Below, in pieces: positions 35,759 to 45,100 of a DNA stretch of 64,000 bases. Source of the stretch: Haloarcula vallismortis ATCC 29715 (lineage in GTDB: Archaea; Halobacteriota; Halobacteria; Halobacteriales; Haloarculaceae); contig NZ_AOLQ01000055.1 in assembly GCF_000337775.1 (NCBI RefSeq), forward strand, positions 1 through 64,000, written 5' to 3'. The position numbers and the translations under genes were made by a program. The first letter of the stretch is position 1. Each line of letters opens with the position of its first letter. The notes beneath the pieces were generated by a model that saw only the letters and a list, made by a program, of their open reading frames with translations, was not told the DNA's origin and did no database searches.

Positions 35759-37126
35759 ATGCCAGACAGTAGTGTGCGGAGTGGCAAGCGACGTCGTTTC
35801 ATCAAAAGCGCCGGAGCGGCAACGGTGACGCTGCTTGCAGGTTGTGGAGGCAGTGAAAGTTCGGAGAGTACCCCCGGAGATGGGGGAGGTGACGAGAGCG
35901 GGGCAAGTACTGGGGCGCAATCGAACAAGATAACCACCCTCACAGTCCGCCACTTCGTCAATGATCACATCGAGACGTTCTATAAGAAACACAATCCGAT
36001 ACTGAAGAAAGAACACGGGATCAACGTGGATTTCGAGACGATGGGCTGGGGCGTCGCTCGCAAGAAGCAAAACAACAGTATCTCCACCAGGACCGGTCCG
36101 GATGTCGAGGAGATCGCATCAACGTGGATGCCACAACAGGTCAATTCCGACGGCTGGATGGACCTCGAAGCGGCCGGCGTCTCGCTACCGACCGACGAGA
36201 TCTACGATTCGCCGCTTCAGATAGGCAAGTTCGACGGTGTCCGTGCCGGATTCCCCTGGTTCTGGGGACCCCGTGGGCACATTTATTATAAGTCGCTCTT
36301 CAAAGAGGCTGGTATCGACGGCCCGCCATCGACCTGGGATGAACTCGTGAATGATGCGACAAAGTACAATAAGCAGGCTGAGAAGTGGGAACAGGAGGGG
36401 TACAACACGAGATATCTGTTTGGCATTCCCGGTGCGAACAACTGGGCAGTTGTCCAGTACTATATGATGCTCATCTGGCAAAACGGTGGGAGCGTGATTG
36501 ACGGGTCCAAGGCGACGTTTGACAGTGACGCGGCGGTGGAGGCGCTGAATTTCTACAAGGATCTGTCCACAGCGCACGGGGCATCTCCACAGGCGTCAGT
36601 CGAGTGGAACGGTGTTGCACGGAACAACGCGTTTAGCAGCAAGCGCATCGCCTCTACGTGGCAGGGGCTCAGGGTCGCCAACAATATCGACGCCGAACTC
36701 GGCGTCGGTAGACCACCTGCCGGTCCCCGAGGAGAGTCCTCAACCTTCTTCGGAGTGAATCTCATGGGCATCCATCCGTGGACAAACAAGAAAAGCGAAG
36801 CCGCGACGTTCATCGAGTATCTGATGCAGCCGGAAGTCAACGCGGAACTCGCGAAAGGGTCTGGCTTCTTGCCGACAATCAAGAGTAGCTTCGAGCAAGA
36901 GGCCTTTCAGGGTGAGCTGTATCAGTCCTTCAGTGAAGACGTGCTGAACAATACAAACGCCAAGACAGCGCCGCAGGTGGTAGGATGGGGTGATGTCTCC
37001 GGAGCGATCAAAGGGGCTGTCACGAAGGTGCTCACGAAGGCAGCAACAGACTCTTGGTCCGACGGTGATAGCCGGAAGGCACTCCAACAGGCTGCGATGC
37101 AGGCAGAGAACGCTCTCCAGAGCTGA
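35759..37126 (+). CDS. Sugar ABC transporter substrate-binding protein
   Basis: A 455-residue solute-binding protein of the carbohydrate (family 1/UgpB-like) type. A Tat signal with RRRFIKSAG, a hydrophobic stretch and lipobox LLAGC make it a lipoprotein outside the cell. A Gly/Ser/Glu-rich linker (about 36-58) precedes the binding domain, which has the ATSWMPQQ-like and SVIDGSKATFDSDAAVEAL blocks typical of oligosaccharide-binding proteins. Two permeases follow on the same strand. The ligand is probably an oligosaccharide handled by the GH3 enzyme downstream. Confidence 0.9.
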   Translation: MPDSSVRSGKRRRFIKSAGAATVTLLAGCGGSESSESTPGDGGGDESGASTGAQSNKITTLTVRHFVNDHIETFYKKHNPILKKEHGINVDFETMGWGVARKKQNNSISTRTGPDVEEIASTWMPQQVNSDGWMDLEAAGVSLPTDEIYDSPLQIGKFDGVRAGFPWFWGPRGHIYYKSLFKEAGIDGPPSTWDELVNDATKYNKQAEKWEQEGYNTRYLFGIPGANNWAVVQYYMMLIWQNGGSVIDGSKATFDSDAAVEALNFYKDLSTAHGASPQASVEWNGVARNNAFSSKRIASTWQGLRVANNIDAELGVGRPPAGPRGESSTFFGVNLMGIHPWTNKKSEAATFIEYLMQPEVNAELAKGSGFLPTIKSSFEQEAFQGELYQSFSEDVLNNTNAKTAPQVVGWGDVSGAIKGAVTKVLTKAATDSWSDGDSRKALQQAAMQAENALQS

Positions 37127-37227
37127 ATCTCGACGGCGGGTCGGTCCGCTGTGTGACGCCGTTCAGCCAGTCAGATACCTTTCTATTCTGTACCGATACA
37201 GCGGTACGCCGCTGCCGTGCAGAACGG

Positions 37228-37235
37228 TTAAATAC
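37228..37235 (+). promoter_or_regulatory. TATA box of first sugar permease gene
   Basis: TTAAATAC centred about 25 bases before ATG 37257 suggests the permease genes have their own leaderless promoter inside the cluster. Confidence 0.4.
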
Positions 37236-37256
37236 ATAGCATAATAATCGATTGGT

Positions 37257-38237
37257 ATGCTCCTGTCCGCGTACCAGCGAGTCAGACGTCGGCTCCCAGC
37301 AGTTCATATCCCGTACGTGAGCTCATTACCAGCAAGCCAGCGGTTCGGGCTCAAGCTCATTGCTCCGGCCCTGGCAATGATGCTGCTCGTTCACGGGATT
37401 CCCGTCATTCTGGGGTTCGTTATGAGCTTCTATGAGTTCCCATCGCTCAGATATACCGACTGGTTCCGTCCCGAGACGTTCGTCGGACTTGCCCACTTCA
37501 TGAAGGTCTTCCAGAAAGACACGATCTATGGTGCACAGTTCTGGAACTCGCTCAAGGTCACAGTTCTGTATACGGTTGGTTCGGTGATAGGGACGTACGT
37601 TCTTGGACTCGTCACCGCGCTCACTCTGGATAAGCAATTTCGGGGCAAGCTCGTAGCGAGGACCGTAATTCTGCTTCCGTACGTGACGCCGGTTGTCGTC
37701 ACGCTTCTTACCTGGCGGATGATGTTCCGAAGCGATACCGGGGTCATCAACGCCTTACTCCGACAGGCCGGACTCATCGAGGGGTCCCTGTTCTGGCTGC
37801 TGGGCCCAAACTCGCTGTATGCGATAATTATCGCGAACGTCTGGCGGAACTTCCCGTATGCGGCAATCATGTTGTACGCTGGACTGCAGTCGATTCCTGA
37901 ACAGTTGTACGAGGCTGCCGAGATAGATGGAGCCGGTCGATGGGGGAAACTTCGGTATGTCACACTGCCACAGTTGAAGCCCGTCTCTGCCGTCATTCTA
38001 CTGCTGTTGATCCTCTGGACCTTCATCAACTTCCCCGTCCCGTACATTCTGCTGGGCGGGTCACCAAGTGAGTCAGGGAACGTACTGATGTTACTCATTT
38101 ACTCCTTTGGGTTCAAGCAGAGTGCGTACGGAATCGGGTCCGCACTCAGCGCGATGCTGTTCCTGTTCTCGATGACCATCGCATACGTCTATTACAAGCG
38201 CGTTGTGGCGTCAAGCTACGACGGAGGTACTATCTGA
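37257..38237 (+). CDS. Sugar ABC transporter permease (MalF type)
   Basis: A 326-residue permease of the carbohydrate uptake-1 family with six or more hydrophobic segments. The coupling motif EAAEIDGAGRWGKLRYVTLPQL (near residue 220) is the EAA loop that contacts the ATPase. It pairs with the MalG-type permease, which begins two bases after its stop. ATP is probably supplied by the UgpC-like ATPase encoded at 42940. Confidence 0.92.
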   Translation: MLLSAYQRVRRRLPAVHIPYVSSLPASQRFGLKLIAPALAMMLLVHGIPVILGFVMSFYEFPSLRYTDWFRPETFVGLAHFMKVFQKDTIYGAQFWNSLKVTVLYTVGSVIGTYVLGLVTALTLDKQFRGKLVARTVILLPYVTPVVVTLLTWRMMFRSDTGVINALLRQAGLIEGSLFWLLGPNSLYAIIIANVWRNFPYAAIMLYAGLQSIPEQLYEAAEIDGAGRWGKLRYVTLPQLKPVSAVILLLLILWTFINFPVPYILLGGSPSESGNVLMLLIYSFGFKQSAYGIGSALSAMLFLFSMTIAYVYYKRVVASSYDGGTI

Positions 38238-38238
38238 G

Positions 38239-39156
38239 ATGCTTAGTTCGCTCATGGCTGCTGTTGGGTCAGAGAAGACACTCGTCCCTGACGAAATGCG
38301 ACTCACTGCGGACGGTAAAGAGCTCGTGTACCAGCTGCTCTGGCGCTCCGTGCTCATCCTGATTCTGATATTCGCGATATTCCCCGTCTGGATGATGTTC
38401 ACGACATCGTTCAAAACCCGCACTGAAGTGCTACAGCTCGGGCTCGACATACTTCCGACAGACCCCTATGTCCAGAACTACTTCCTGATGTTCCAGCGAT
38501 TCCCGCTTGTCGATTACTACGTTAACAGCCTGATCATTTCGAGTGTGACAACGGTCCTCTCGCTGCTTATCGGTGGACTGGCTGCCTACTCGTTGTCGCG
38601 GTATGAGTTCCCCGGCAAGGAGAAGTTCGAGATGGGAGCACTCGCAACCCAGATGATTCCGGGCGTACTCATCCTCATCCCGATGTTCCTGTTGTTCATC
38701 TTCATGGACCAGTCCCTGAACATTCCGATGAAAGATACGTACCATGGCATGATATTCCTCTATACGACGTTCACCGTCCCGTTCACCATCTGGATGCTGC
38801 GTGGGTACTTCGACGCGATTCCGACCGCACTGGAGGAAGCCGCACGAATCGACGGCTGTACACGGACACAGGCCCTGTTCCGCGTCGTAATGCCGCTTGC
38901 AGCACCGGGCCTGGCCGCTACTGGAATGTTCGTGTTCCTGCTCGCATTCAATGAGGTGCTTTTCGCGTCAGTGCTGGCGACTGACAGCGTCACGCCGTTC
39001 TCCATCGGGATTCAGAACTTCCAGCAGCAGGATCAGACGATGTGGGGCCAGATGATGGCTGCCTCGACACTCGCCGCGGTGCCATTGCTCGCGATCTTCG
39101 TTGTGTTCCAGCGGCAGATCGTTTCTGGGCTAACATCCGGGAGCGTCAAACAGTAA
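38239..39156 (+). CDS. Sugar ABC transporter permease (MalG type)
   Basis: A 305-residue permease. The EAA coupling loop LEEAARIDGCTRTQALFRVVMPLAAPG is clear near residue 200, and the N-terminal helix (VLILILIFAIFPVWMMFTTSFK) is typical of MalG-like subunits. The ATG at 38239 follows the previous stop with one base between, so the two permeases are co-translated; the in-frame start at 38203 would overlap the upstream gene. Confidence 0.92.
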   Translation: MLSSLMAAVGSEKTLVPDEMRLTADGKELVYQLLWRSVLILILIFAIFPVWMMFTTSFKTRTEVLQLGLDILPTDPYVQNYFLMFQRFPLVDYYVNSLIISSVTTVLSLLIGGLAAYSLSRYEFPGKEKFEMGALATQMIPGVLILIPMFLLFIFMDQSLNIPMKDTYHGMIFLYTTFTVPFTIWMLRGYFDAIPTALEEAARIDGCTRTQALFRVVMPLAAPGLAATGMFVFLLAFNEVLFASVLATDSVTPFSIGIQNFQQQDQTMWGQMMAASTLAAVPLLAIFVVFQRQIVSGLTSGSVKQ

Positions 39157-39198
39157 CCTCGGACAGATTTTTGTGGTGGTTCGCGGCCGCAGACGTAG

Positions 39199-39206
39199 TT
39201 TTATAT
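39199..39206 (+). promoter_or_regulatory. TATA box of GH3 gene
   Basis: TTTTATAT about 27 bases before ATG 39231, consistent with a separate leaderless transcript. Confidence 0.45.
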
Positions 39207-39230
39207 CCCCAGCACATCGGATGTTGTTAT

Positions 39231-40802
39231 ATGCAGGCGCAGACGGTAGCGAGTATGCCAGTAGCACAGAAAGTCGGCCAGTTATTCATGGCTGGCTTTG
39301 ATGGCTCCGAGCCGACTGATGGGGTGTTGGAACTGATTCGTGAGTACAACCTCGGAAACATCATTTACTTCGCCAGAAACATCACGTCGCCAACACAGGT
39401 GGCAACACTCTCAGCGGAGTTACAGTCGGAAGCCACAGCAGTTGGCGCTGGTCTTCCGCTGTTCGTCGCCACCGATCAAGAGGGGGGCGTCGTCTCACGT
39501 CTCAACTGGGGCACGCAACTGCCGAGTCAGATGCTCATTGGGGCCTGTGATGACGACGTGATGGCCCGGAGGGCAGGTGCGACCGTCGGGCGAGAGTTAC
39601 GGAGTCTCGGGATCAATCTGAACCTCGCGCCGGTCCTCGATGTCAACAACAACCCAGACAACCCCGTAATCGGTGTCAGATCCTTCGGGGAAGATCCAGA
39701 GCGTGTGGCCACGCTGGGCACAGCCATGGCTCAGGGCCTCCAGTCTGTGGGTGTCACAGCCTGTGGAAAGCATTTTCCCGGCCATGGCGACACAGCAGTC
39801 GATTCACATCTCGATCTGCCGGTAGTTGCCCACGAGCGGTCCAGACTGGAACGCATCGAGTTCGCACCGTTCAAAGCAGCAATACAGAGCGGCATCGACG
39901 CGATTATGACAACACATGTCGCATTTCCGGCCATAACCGGCAGCAAAGAGCTGCCGGCGACGATGTCGTCAGCTGTGCAGACAGCACTTCTTCGCAAGCA
40001 GTTAGGATTTGATGGGGTACTCGTTACGGACTGTCTTGAGATGGATGCGATTGCTGAAGGCGTCGGCCCCGCCGAAGGGGCTGTCCGTGCAATCGAGGCG
40101 GGGTGTGACATAATCACTGTTTCGCATACACTTGAGCGACAGCGGGCGGCGATTGAGGCCGTGCTTTCGGCCGTTCGGTCGGGGCGGCTTACCGAGGAAC
40201 GAATCGACCGGTCGCTGTATCGCATCCGGCGTTGTAAACAGCGACGGCTGGGTGAATCTGAGACTGTCGAAGTGCCGGAGTGGCGTCGCTGTGCGACCGC
40301 GTCGAAACAGCTCGCAGCTGAAATCGCGGACTGTGGGATAACACTCGTCAGAGATGACAGCGAGACACTACCGTTCGATACGTCACGTCCGCTACACGTG
40401 GTCAGCTTTGCCGGGACGCGAGGGTCGCCCGCTGAGGACGAGCGTTACGACCCAGAGGTGGTCTCTACTGCGCTCAGAGAGGTCGGCTTCGAGGTTACGA
40501 CACAGATTATAACTGGGGACGATCCAATCAGTATTGAGGCAAAAAACGAACAGATGATAGCTGTCAGTTACGATGCACGGGCTACCGAGTCACGAGCAGA
40601 GGCACTCCAGAGTCTCAGTCAGCATCACGACCAGTTGGCTGTCCTTGCTGTGCGGAACCCATATGATCTCTCTATCTGTCCGGATACGGTTACGTTTTTG
40701 ACGACGTACGACTATTCGCCAGGCGCAATTCAAGCGGCGGCAAAAACACTGGCAGGGAACGTCGAACCAACGGGGACGCTGCCGGTCACGGTTCCAGAAT
40801 GA
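39231..40802 (+). CDS. nagZ: Glycoside hydrolase family 3, beta-N-acetylhexosaminidase-like
   Basis: A 523-residue GH3 enzyme with a TIM-barrel (about 10-335) and a C-terminal alpha/beta domain. The NagZ-type signature KHFPGHGDTAVDSHLDLP holds the acid/base His-Asp dyad, and the nucleophile Asp is in GVLVTDCLEMDAIAEG. Together these favour removal of beta-linked N-acetylhexosamines from non-reducing ends. No signal peptide is present, so it acts in the cytoplasm on imported oligosaccharides. The start at 39231 is preferred over the longer frame to 39042, which overlaps the permease. Confidence 0.87.
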   Translation: MQAQTVASMPVAQKVGQLFMAGFDGSEPTDGVLELIREYNLGNIIYFARNITSPTQVATLSAELQSEATAVGAGLPLFVATDQEGGVVSRLNWGTQLPSQMLIGACDDDVMARRAGATVGRELRSLGINLNLAPVLDVNNNPDNPVIGVRSFGEDPERVATLGTAMAQGLQSVGVTACGKHFPGHGDTAVDSHLDLPVVAHERSRLERIEFAPFKAAIQSGIDAIMTTHVAFPAITGSKELPATMSSAVQTALLRKQLGFDGVLVTDCLEMDAIAEGVGPAEGAVRAIEAGCDIITVSHTLERQRAAIEAVLSAVRSGRLTEERIDRSLYRIRRCKQRRLGESETVEVPEWRRCATASKQLAAEIADCGITLVRDDSETLPFDTSRPLHVVSFAGTRGSPAEDERYDPEVVSTALREVGFEVTTQIITGDDPISIEAKNEQMIAVSYDARATESRAEALQSLSQHHDQLAVLAVRNPYDLSICPDTVTFLTTYDYSPGAIQAAAKTLAGNVEPTGTLPVTVPE

Positions 40803-40841
40803 GGGGTTTACACCGACAGTGTTCGGGCGGTCGCCGGAACG

Positions 40842-41546
40842 CTATCCGAGAAATTCCTGTGCGGACTCATGTAACGGGACGAACCCCTCCGCGCTCCGGG
40901 CACCAGCCTGCTTACCGAACACGAGGTTCTCAGCGCGAAGTCCGTCGATGAGGTTGTCGAACTCAGCATCGATGCCGCCGTGTTCGACAAGGAACTCCAC
41001 CTGTGACTCGTGTTTCCTGATCGCTGTGACCTTTTGCTCGAGATACCCATCGATATCGATGAACAGGGATGGGGTAAACTCCGATGTCGGCTTGCCGAAG
41101 TAGTAGATATTATCGGGGTCACAGGGCTCGAAATCCGTCTCAACGAGGGGTAGCGAAGCCATGTAGTACGCGTCGGTAACTAACCGTGACGTCGCTCGGT
41201 GGTCTGGATGTAGATCGTCTTTATAATGCGTGAGGATGATATCTGGGTCATACGCCCGGATGACATCCACCATCTCGAATCGGTTCTCAAGGGAGTAAGT
41301 GACACGTCCGTCTCTGAACCCGAGAAACGCGACTTCTGACGCGCCCAACACTGCACCGGAGGCGCGAGCCTCCTGTTCACGGACGCTCGCGACCGCTTCC
41401 CGTGAGTCCGTTCGCAGCCCGCCGTATTCGCCGCGGGTCATGTGTACAATACTGACCTCGTCGCCACGTTCAGCGTGCTTTGCTATCGTACCGCCACAGA
41501 AGACATCTGCGTCGTCTGGGTGAGCAACTACTACGAGGACATCCAT
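40842..41546 (-). CDS. PIG-L family N-acetyl sugar deacetylase
   Basis: A 234-residue zinc enzyme of the PIG-L/LmbE family. The metal and catalytic residues are in VVAHPDDADVFCGG near the N-terminus and DLHPDHRATSRLV around residue 117. Relatives remove acetyl groups from N-acetylglucosamine or its conjugates. Next to a hexosaminidase it would turn N-acetylglucosamine into glucosamine plus acetate. AT-rich sequence 41550-41585 between it and the next gene holds its own promoter. Confidence 0.88.
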   Translation of the reverse strand: MDVLVVVAHPDDADVFCGGTIAKHAERGDEVSIVHMTRGEYGGLRTDSREAVASVREQEARASGAVLGASEVAFLGFRDGRVTYSLENRFEMVDVIRAYDPDIILTHYKDDLHPDHRATSRLVTDAYYMASLPLVETDFEPCDPDNIYYFGKPTSEFTPSLFIDIDGYLEQKVTAIRKHESQVEFLVEHGGIDAEFDNLIDGLRAENLVFGKQAGARSAEGFVPLHESAQEFLG

Positions 41547-41590
41547 GGTATGCTATAGTATTGTAAGTTATTATTTATATTTTTTCTTTA

Positions 41591-42808
41591 TTACAGATGG
41601 GTGAGCAGGCGGTCGATGACGTACGCAGCACCGTCTTCATCAAGACACATCGGGTTGAGAACAATCGCTCCCTCGTCGATACGGTCCTCACCGACATATA
41701 CGCGGGGATCATCACGCTGTAGTTCCGCTACCAACGCAGCTGCTGAGAGAGTGGATTGTGAGTGGCTTATGTCCACAATGACCCGGGGAGCAACACTCTG
41801 CTCACCGCCGGCGACAACTGTGGTCGCCACGCCCGCTGCCTCGAGTTGGCTCGCCATGCTCTGGGCGAGATCCTCCCACTCGGCAACCAGTGCTTCCTGA
41901 TCCTCCTCAATGAATAGGTCCAGCGCGCGAATGAGGCCGACAAGTTCCTCTTTGCCGACCTTGAGTGACCGTCCGATTCCCTGTCTGGGAACCCCGTCGA
42001 ATCGGTCCGTATGGATAAGCGAACTGGGTGGGTTCCACACCCGGCGGTCGACGTGCATATCCTGATGCTGCACAGCGATTGAGCGGATGTACCGGCGTTT
42101 ACCGGCGACGATACCTGTCGTCTGTGGGCCGCGAATCCCTTTGCCACCACTGAACACGACCATGTCTGCTCCCTGCTCGATGAAACGAGAGAGGTTCGCA
42201 ATGGGAGGCACCTCTGCGGCAGCGTCGACAATCACAGGAATGTCGTGTCGGTGTGCAATCTCTGTGACAGTCGAGAGTTCGGGCTGTGTGTATGCTTTCT
42301 GGACATACGCAACCCCAGCAGTGTTTCCGTCGATGGCGCTTTCGATTTCCCAGGGTTCCACGTTTGTTGCGCCGGTGCCGAGATGGTAATCGTTTGTTCC
42401 GACATCGACGATATTTGCGCCAGCCGCTCGCAGCGCGTGGTCGTATCCTGTCCGGTGAGTTCGAGGCATCACGATGTCGTTTGGCGCGTCTGTCGGATGG
42501 GGTAACTCCGACATCGTCTTCGGGTCGTCCCCTGCAATCGCAGCGGCTGCGGCCAACAACAGGCCGGCTTCAGCACCCGGCGAAACGTATCCGGCTTCCG
42601 ACCCAGCGATTTCAGCGATTTGTTCTGACGCCCGTGCCTCTAACTCACTCAACTGGACGAATTCCTTGGCAGCGGCACGCATAGCTTCCGCAGCTTCCTC
42701 TCGGATGAGGCTGCCGCCAATTCGCGTTTTTGTGCCCGCTGCGTTGATGACCGGCGTGACACCGAGCTGACGATACACCGACTCTGACTCTGTTGTAGAT
42801 GGAACCAT
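41591..42808 (-). CDS. SelA-fold PLP enzyme, DgaE-like (D-glucosaminate-phosphate ammonia-lyase-like)
   Basis: A 405-residue fold-type I PLP enzyme. The Schiff-base lysine is K223 in FSGGKGIRGPQTTG, with Asp195 in VIVDAAAEVPP contacting the pyridine nitrogen. The opening VTPVINAAGTKTRIGGS is the signature of the SelA-like group that includes DgaE, which removes ammonia from 2-amino-2-deoxygluconate 6-phosphate. Here it lies with a deacetylase, aldose dehydrogenase and hexosaminidase, so an unphosphorylated glucosaminate is a reasonable substrate. Start at 42808 excludes an upstream, promoter-overlapping extension. Confidence 0.82.
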   Translation of the reverse strand: MVPSTTESESVYRQLGVTPVINAAGTKTRIGGSLIREEAAEAMRAAAKEFVQLSELEARASEQIAEIAGSEAGYVSPGAEAGLLLAAAAAIAGDDPKTMSELPHPTDAPNDIVMPRTHRTGYDHALRAAGANIVDVGTNDYHLGTGATNVEPWEIESAIDGNTAGVAYVQKAYTQPELSTVTEIAHRHDIPVIVDAAAEVPPIANLSRFIEQGADMVVFSGGKGIRGPQTTGIVAGKRRYIRSIAVQHQDMHVDRRVWNPPSSLIHTDRFDGVPRQGIGRSLKVGKEELVGLIRALDLFIEEDQEALVAEWEDLAQSMASQLEAAGVATTVVAGGEQSVAPRVIVDISHSQSTLSAAALVAELQRDDPRVYVGEDRIDEGAIVLNPMCLDEDGAAYVIDRLLTHL

Positions 42809-42903
42809 AGTTGTACGCTTGTCATTCCCGCTAGCGCTATATACGAACTCGAACTCCCTCCAAGTATATGAAAGATTCCCATCTATGATCGAATAACACA
42901 AAC

Positions 42904-42914
42904 TATTATATATC
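42904..42914 (+). promoter_or_regulatory. TATA box in divergent promoter region
   Basis: ATTATATATCT about 30 bases before ATG 42940; the 131-base gap 42809-42939 also serves the minus-strand SelA-like gene, which has AT-rich sequence GCTATATACG at 42836-42845. Confidence 0.4.
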
Positions 42915-42939
42915 TCTGTAGAACAATAACAGGTATCCC

Positions 42940-44070
42940 ATGGCACAGTTAGAGCTTGATGGCCTTGTCAAGACATTCTCCGACGGAAGTGATGAGGTCG
43001 TCGCTGTCGATACGGTGAATATGTCGCTGAATGACGGTGAGTTCCTGGTACTGGTCGGCCCATCCGGGTGTGGGAAATCCACGACCTTGCGGATGGTTGC
43101 CGGGCTTGAGACGGCAACTGAGGGTGATATTTTGATCGGTGATGAGTCTGTTATTGGCAAGGAGCCCCGTGAACGTGACATCGCAATGGTGTTTCAGAAC
43201 TACGCGCTCTATCCACATATGACCGCAAAGGAGAATATGTCGTTTGGGTTGAAGATGACGACAGATCTGGATACAGAAGCGATTGAACAGCGCGTAGCTG
43301 AGACAGCCGAGATGATGGGAATCAAGGACCTGCTTGATGACCCACCAAAGGAGCTGTCTGGTGGCCAGCAACAGCGAGTAGCTCTTGGGCGGGCAATCGT
43401 TCGGGACCCGGCAGTGTTCCTGATGGACGAGCCGCTGAGCAATCTGGACGCCAAACTCCGGACAAAAATGCGGACCGAACTAAAGCGCCTCCAGAACGAA
43501 CTCGACGTTACGACTATCTATGTCACCCATGATCAGACAGAGGCCATGACGATGGGCGACCGTATCGCTATTCTCGACGACGGAGTGTTACAGCAGGTTG
43601 GTACACCACTGGAGTGTTATCACCGTCCAGCCAATCGGTTTGTCGCCGGGTTTATCGGGTCGCCCTCGATGAACTTCATCCAAGCCGCCGTCGAGGACGG
43701 GTCGCTAGTGCATCGGGAATTTACTTACGCGCTGTCTGCCGAGACCGCCGCCCAGCTTGACGGGTACGAGGACGTCGTTCTCGGTGTGCGGCCTGAAGAT
43801 ATTCAGCTCAGCACCGCGACGGGGCCAGAGCAGACAGTTACCGCGACTGTCGACGTCGTCGAGCCGCTCGGGGACCTGTTTCATGTGTACGTGACGATTG
43901 ACGGAAAGCAGTATACGGTTACTGTCGAGGATGGGGCAGACCTCAGAAATGGACTCACAGTCGGACTGAAGTTCCCAGAAGACACGATCCACCTCTTTGA
44001 TTCGGCCACCGGCACCGCGATCAAAAACAGTGAAACGAAAATCGACGAAGAAAGTCCAGTTGCAGCCTGA
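42940..44070 (+). CDS. Sugar ABC transporter ATP-binding protein (UgpC/MalK/MsmK type)
   Basis: A 376-residue ATPase: nucleotide-binding domain (1-235; Walker A GPSGCGKST, signature LSGGQQQRVALGRAIVRDP, Walker B VFLMDEPLSNLDAKLR) plus a C-terminal TOBE/OB regulatory domain (about 240-365; VLGVRPEDIQLS). This two-domain form is specific to carbohydrate importers, and no other gene in the cluster encodes such an ATPase, so it most likely energises the permeases at 37257-39156, although it is transcribed separately. Confidence 0.93.
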   Translation: MAQLELDGLVKTFSDGSDEVVAVDTVNMSLNDGEFLVLVGPSGCGKSTTLRMVAGLETATEGDILIGDESVIGKEPRERDIAMVFQNYALYPHMTAKENMSFGLKMTTDLDTEAIEQRVAETAEMMGIKDLLDDPPKELSGGQQQRVALGRAIVRDPAVFLMDEPLSNLDAKLRTKMRTELKRLQNELDVTTIYVTHDQTEAMTMGDRIAILDDGVLQQVGTPLECYHRPANRFVAGFIGSPSMNFIQAAVEDGSLVHREFTYALSAETAAQLDGYEDVVLGVRPEDIQLSTATGPEQTVTATVDVVEPLGDLFHVYVTIDGKQYTVTVEDGADLRNGLTVGLKFPEDTIHLFDSATGTAIKNSETKIDEESPVAA

Positions 44071-45100
44071 CTTTTCACAGTCTGTACCGATTGGGAGGAC
44101 GTGAGTCACGAAGACGAGCAGTGGTTGCTGGTGACAGTGACGACTGAAGGGTGCGCAGTCGAATCCCAGAGACAGAACTACCGACCGTATGCGCTGATAG
44201 ATGCTTCCACAGCATTCAATATTCGCTTTCTGCGGGCAAGTTCGAGAGTTTATTTCGTAATGTGACACTCATACGGACAGCCTTCAGGAGTCGGTAGCAG
44301 GCCGGAGTCGCTTGCCAGCCGAACTGCTATGAGTGGGAGGCGTCAAGATTACAACCATCAACTGTTTCGTAATACGATATCGGCGACAATTCAGATAACA
44401 GGCGTACAAACATTACCGGAGTGGGCAACTTGTCCTGCCACTCTTACTAAACGCGCAAGCGCAGCAGAGAACCAGACCCAACCCTGACTGGTATTCAACA
44501 GGTATGAACAGCTTTCAGTGTAGTCCAGATTGTTTCGTGACAAGTACAGAGTTCCCAAACCACAGACGACCAACCACAATATAACAGACGTACATATGTT
44601 AGTATTGCCAGTATCGACCCGAAAGTCGCCGATAACAGGAGCGGTATTTGATTGAACTACCACCGGAAGCGTCTGCGCTTGTCCACGGAGAGTGCTGAAC
44701 CCAAACAGGGCAGGTCGAAGTGGACCGGACCACCGTGGCAGGACTAGTCGCAATTAGCGACGGTATCCTCGCTATGCTTTCATCACATTTCGTCGGCCAA
44801 GACTGGATTCAACTCTATTGAACGCAATAGTAGACCGTAAAGATACCAGCGTGCGGTAGCTGACCGACCGGAACGAAACCGCCGGGACCGGGCCGCACTA
44901 CTCCGTTTTTTCATCGCGGCACAGCAGTAGCGGACACGTGGGCCGGAAAGTGGACGCACAGGTGATTGTCGAGTCCTGTGTTAGTGTAGCATGATATGAT
45001 CGACCCAACAGCGATTGGACGACACCGGGCAGAACAACTTACGGGCAATGAATTCAGTCTGATTGAACAATTTTATAAACATTTAGCCGAATATACGCGT
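44071..45100. other. 1-kb non-coding gap
   Basis: Separates the sugar island from the aromatic-amine island. The frame continuing from about 44078 to 44264 (plus) reads plausibly but has no ATG start and no known family. The frame 44391-44753 (minus) looks non-coding. A TATA box (TTTATAAAC, 45072-45080) at the right end serves the IclR gene. Confidence 0.4.

Noticed and set aside
44078-44264. Open plus-strand frame after the sugar ATPase gene, possible transposase or other gene remnant
   Set aside because: No start codon of good quality and no family I can name; insertion-sequence origin would be a guess.
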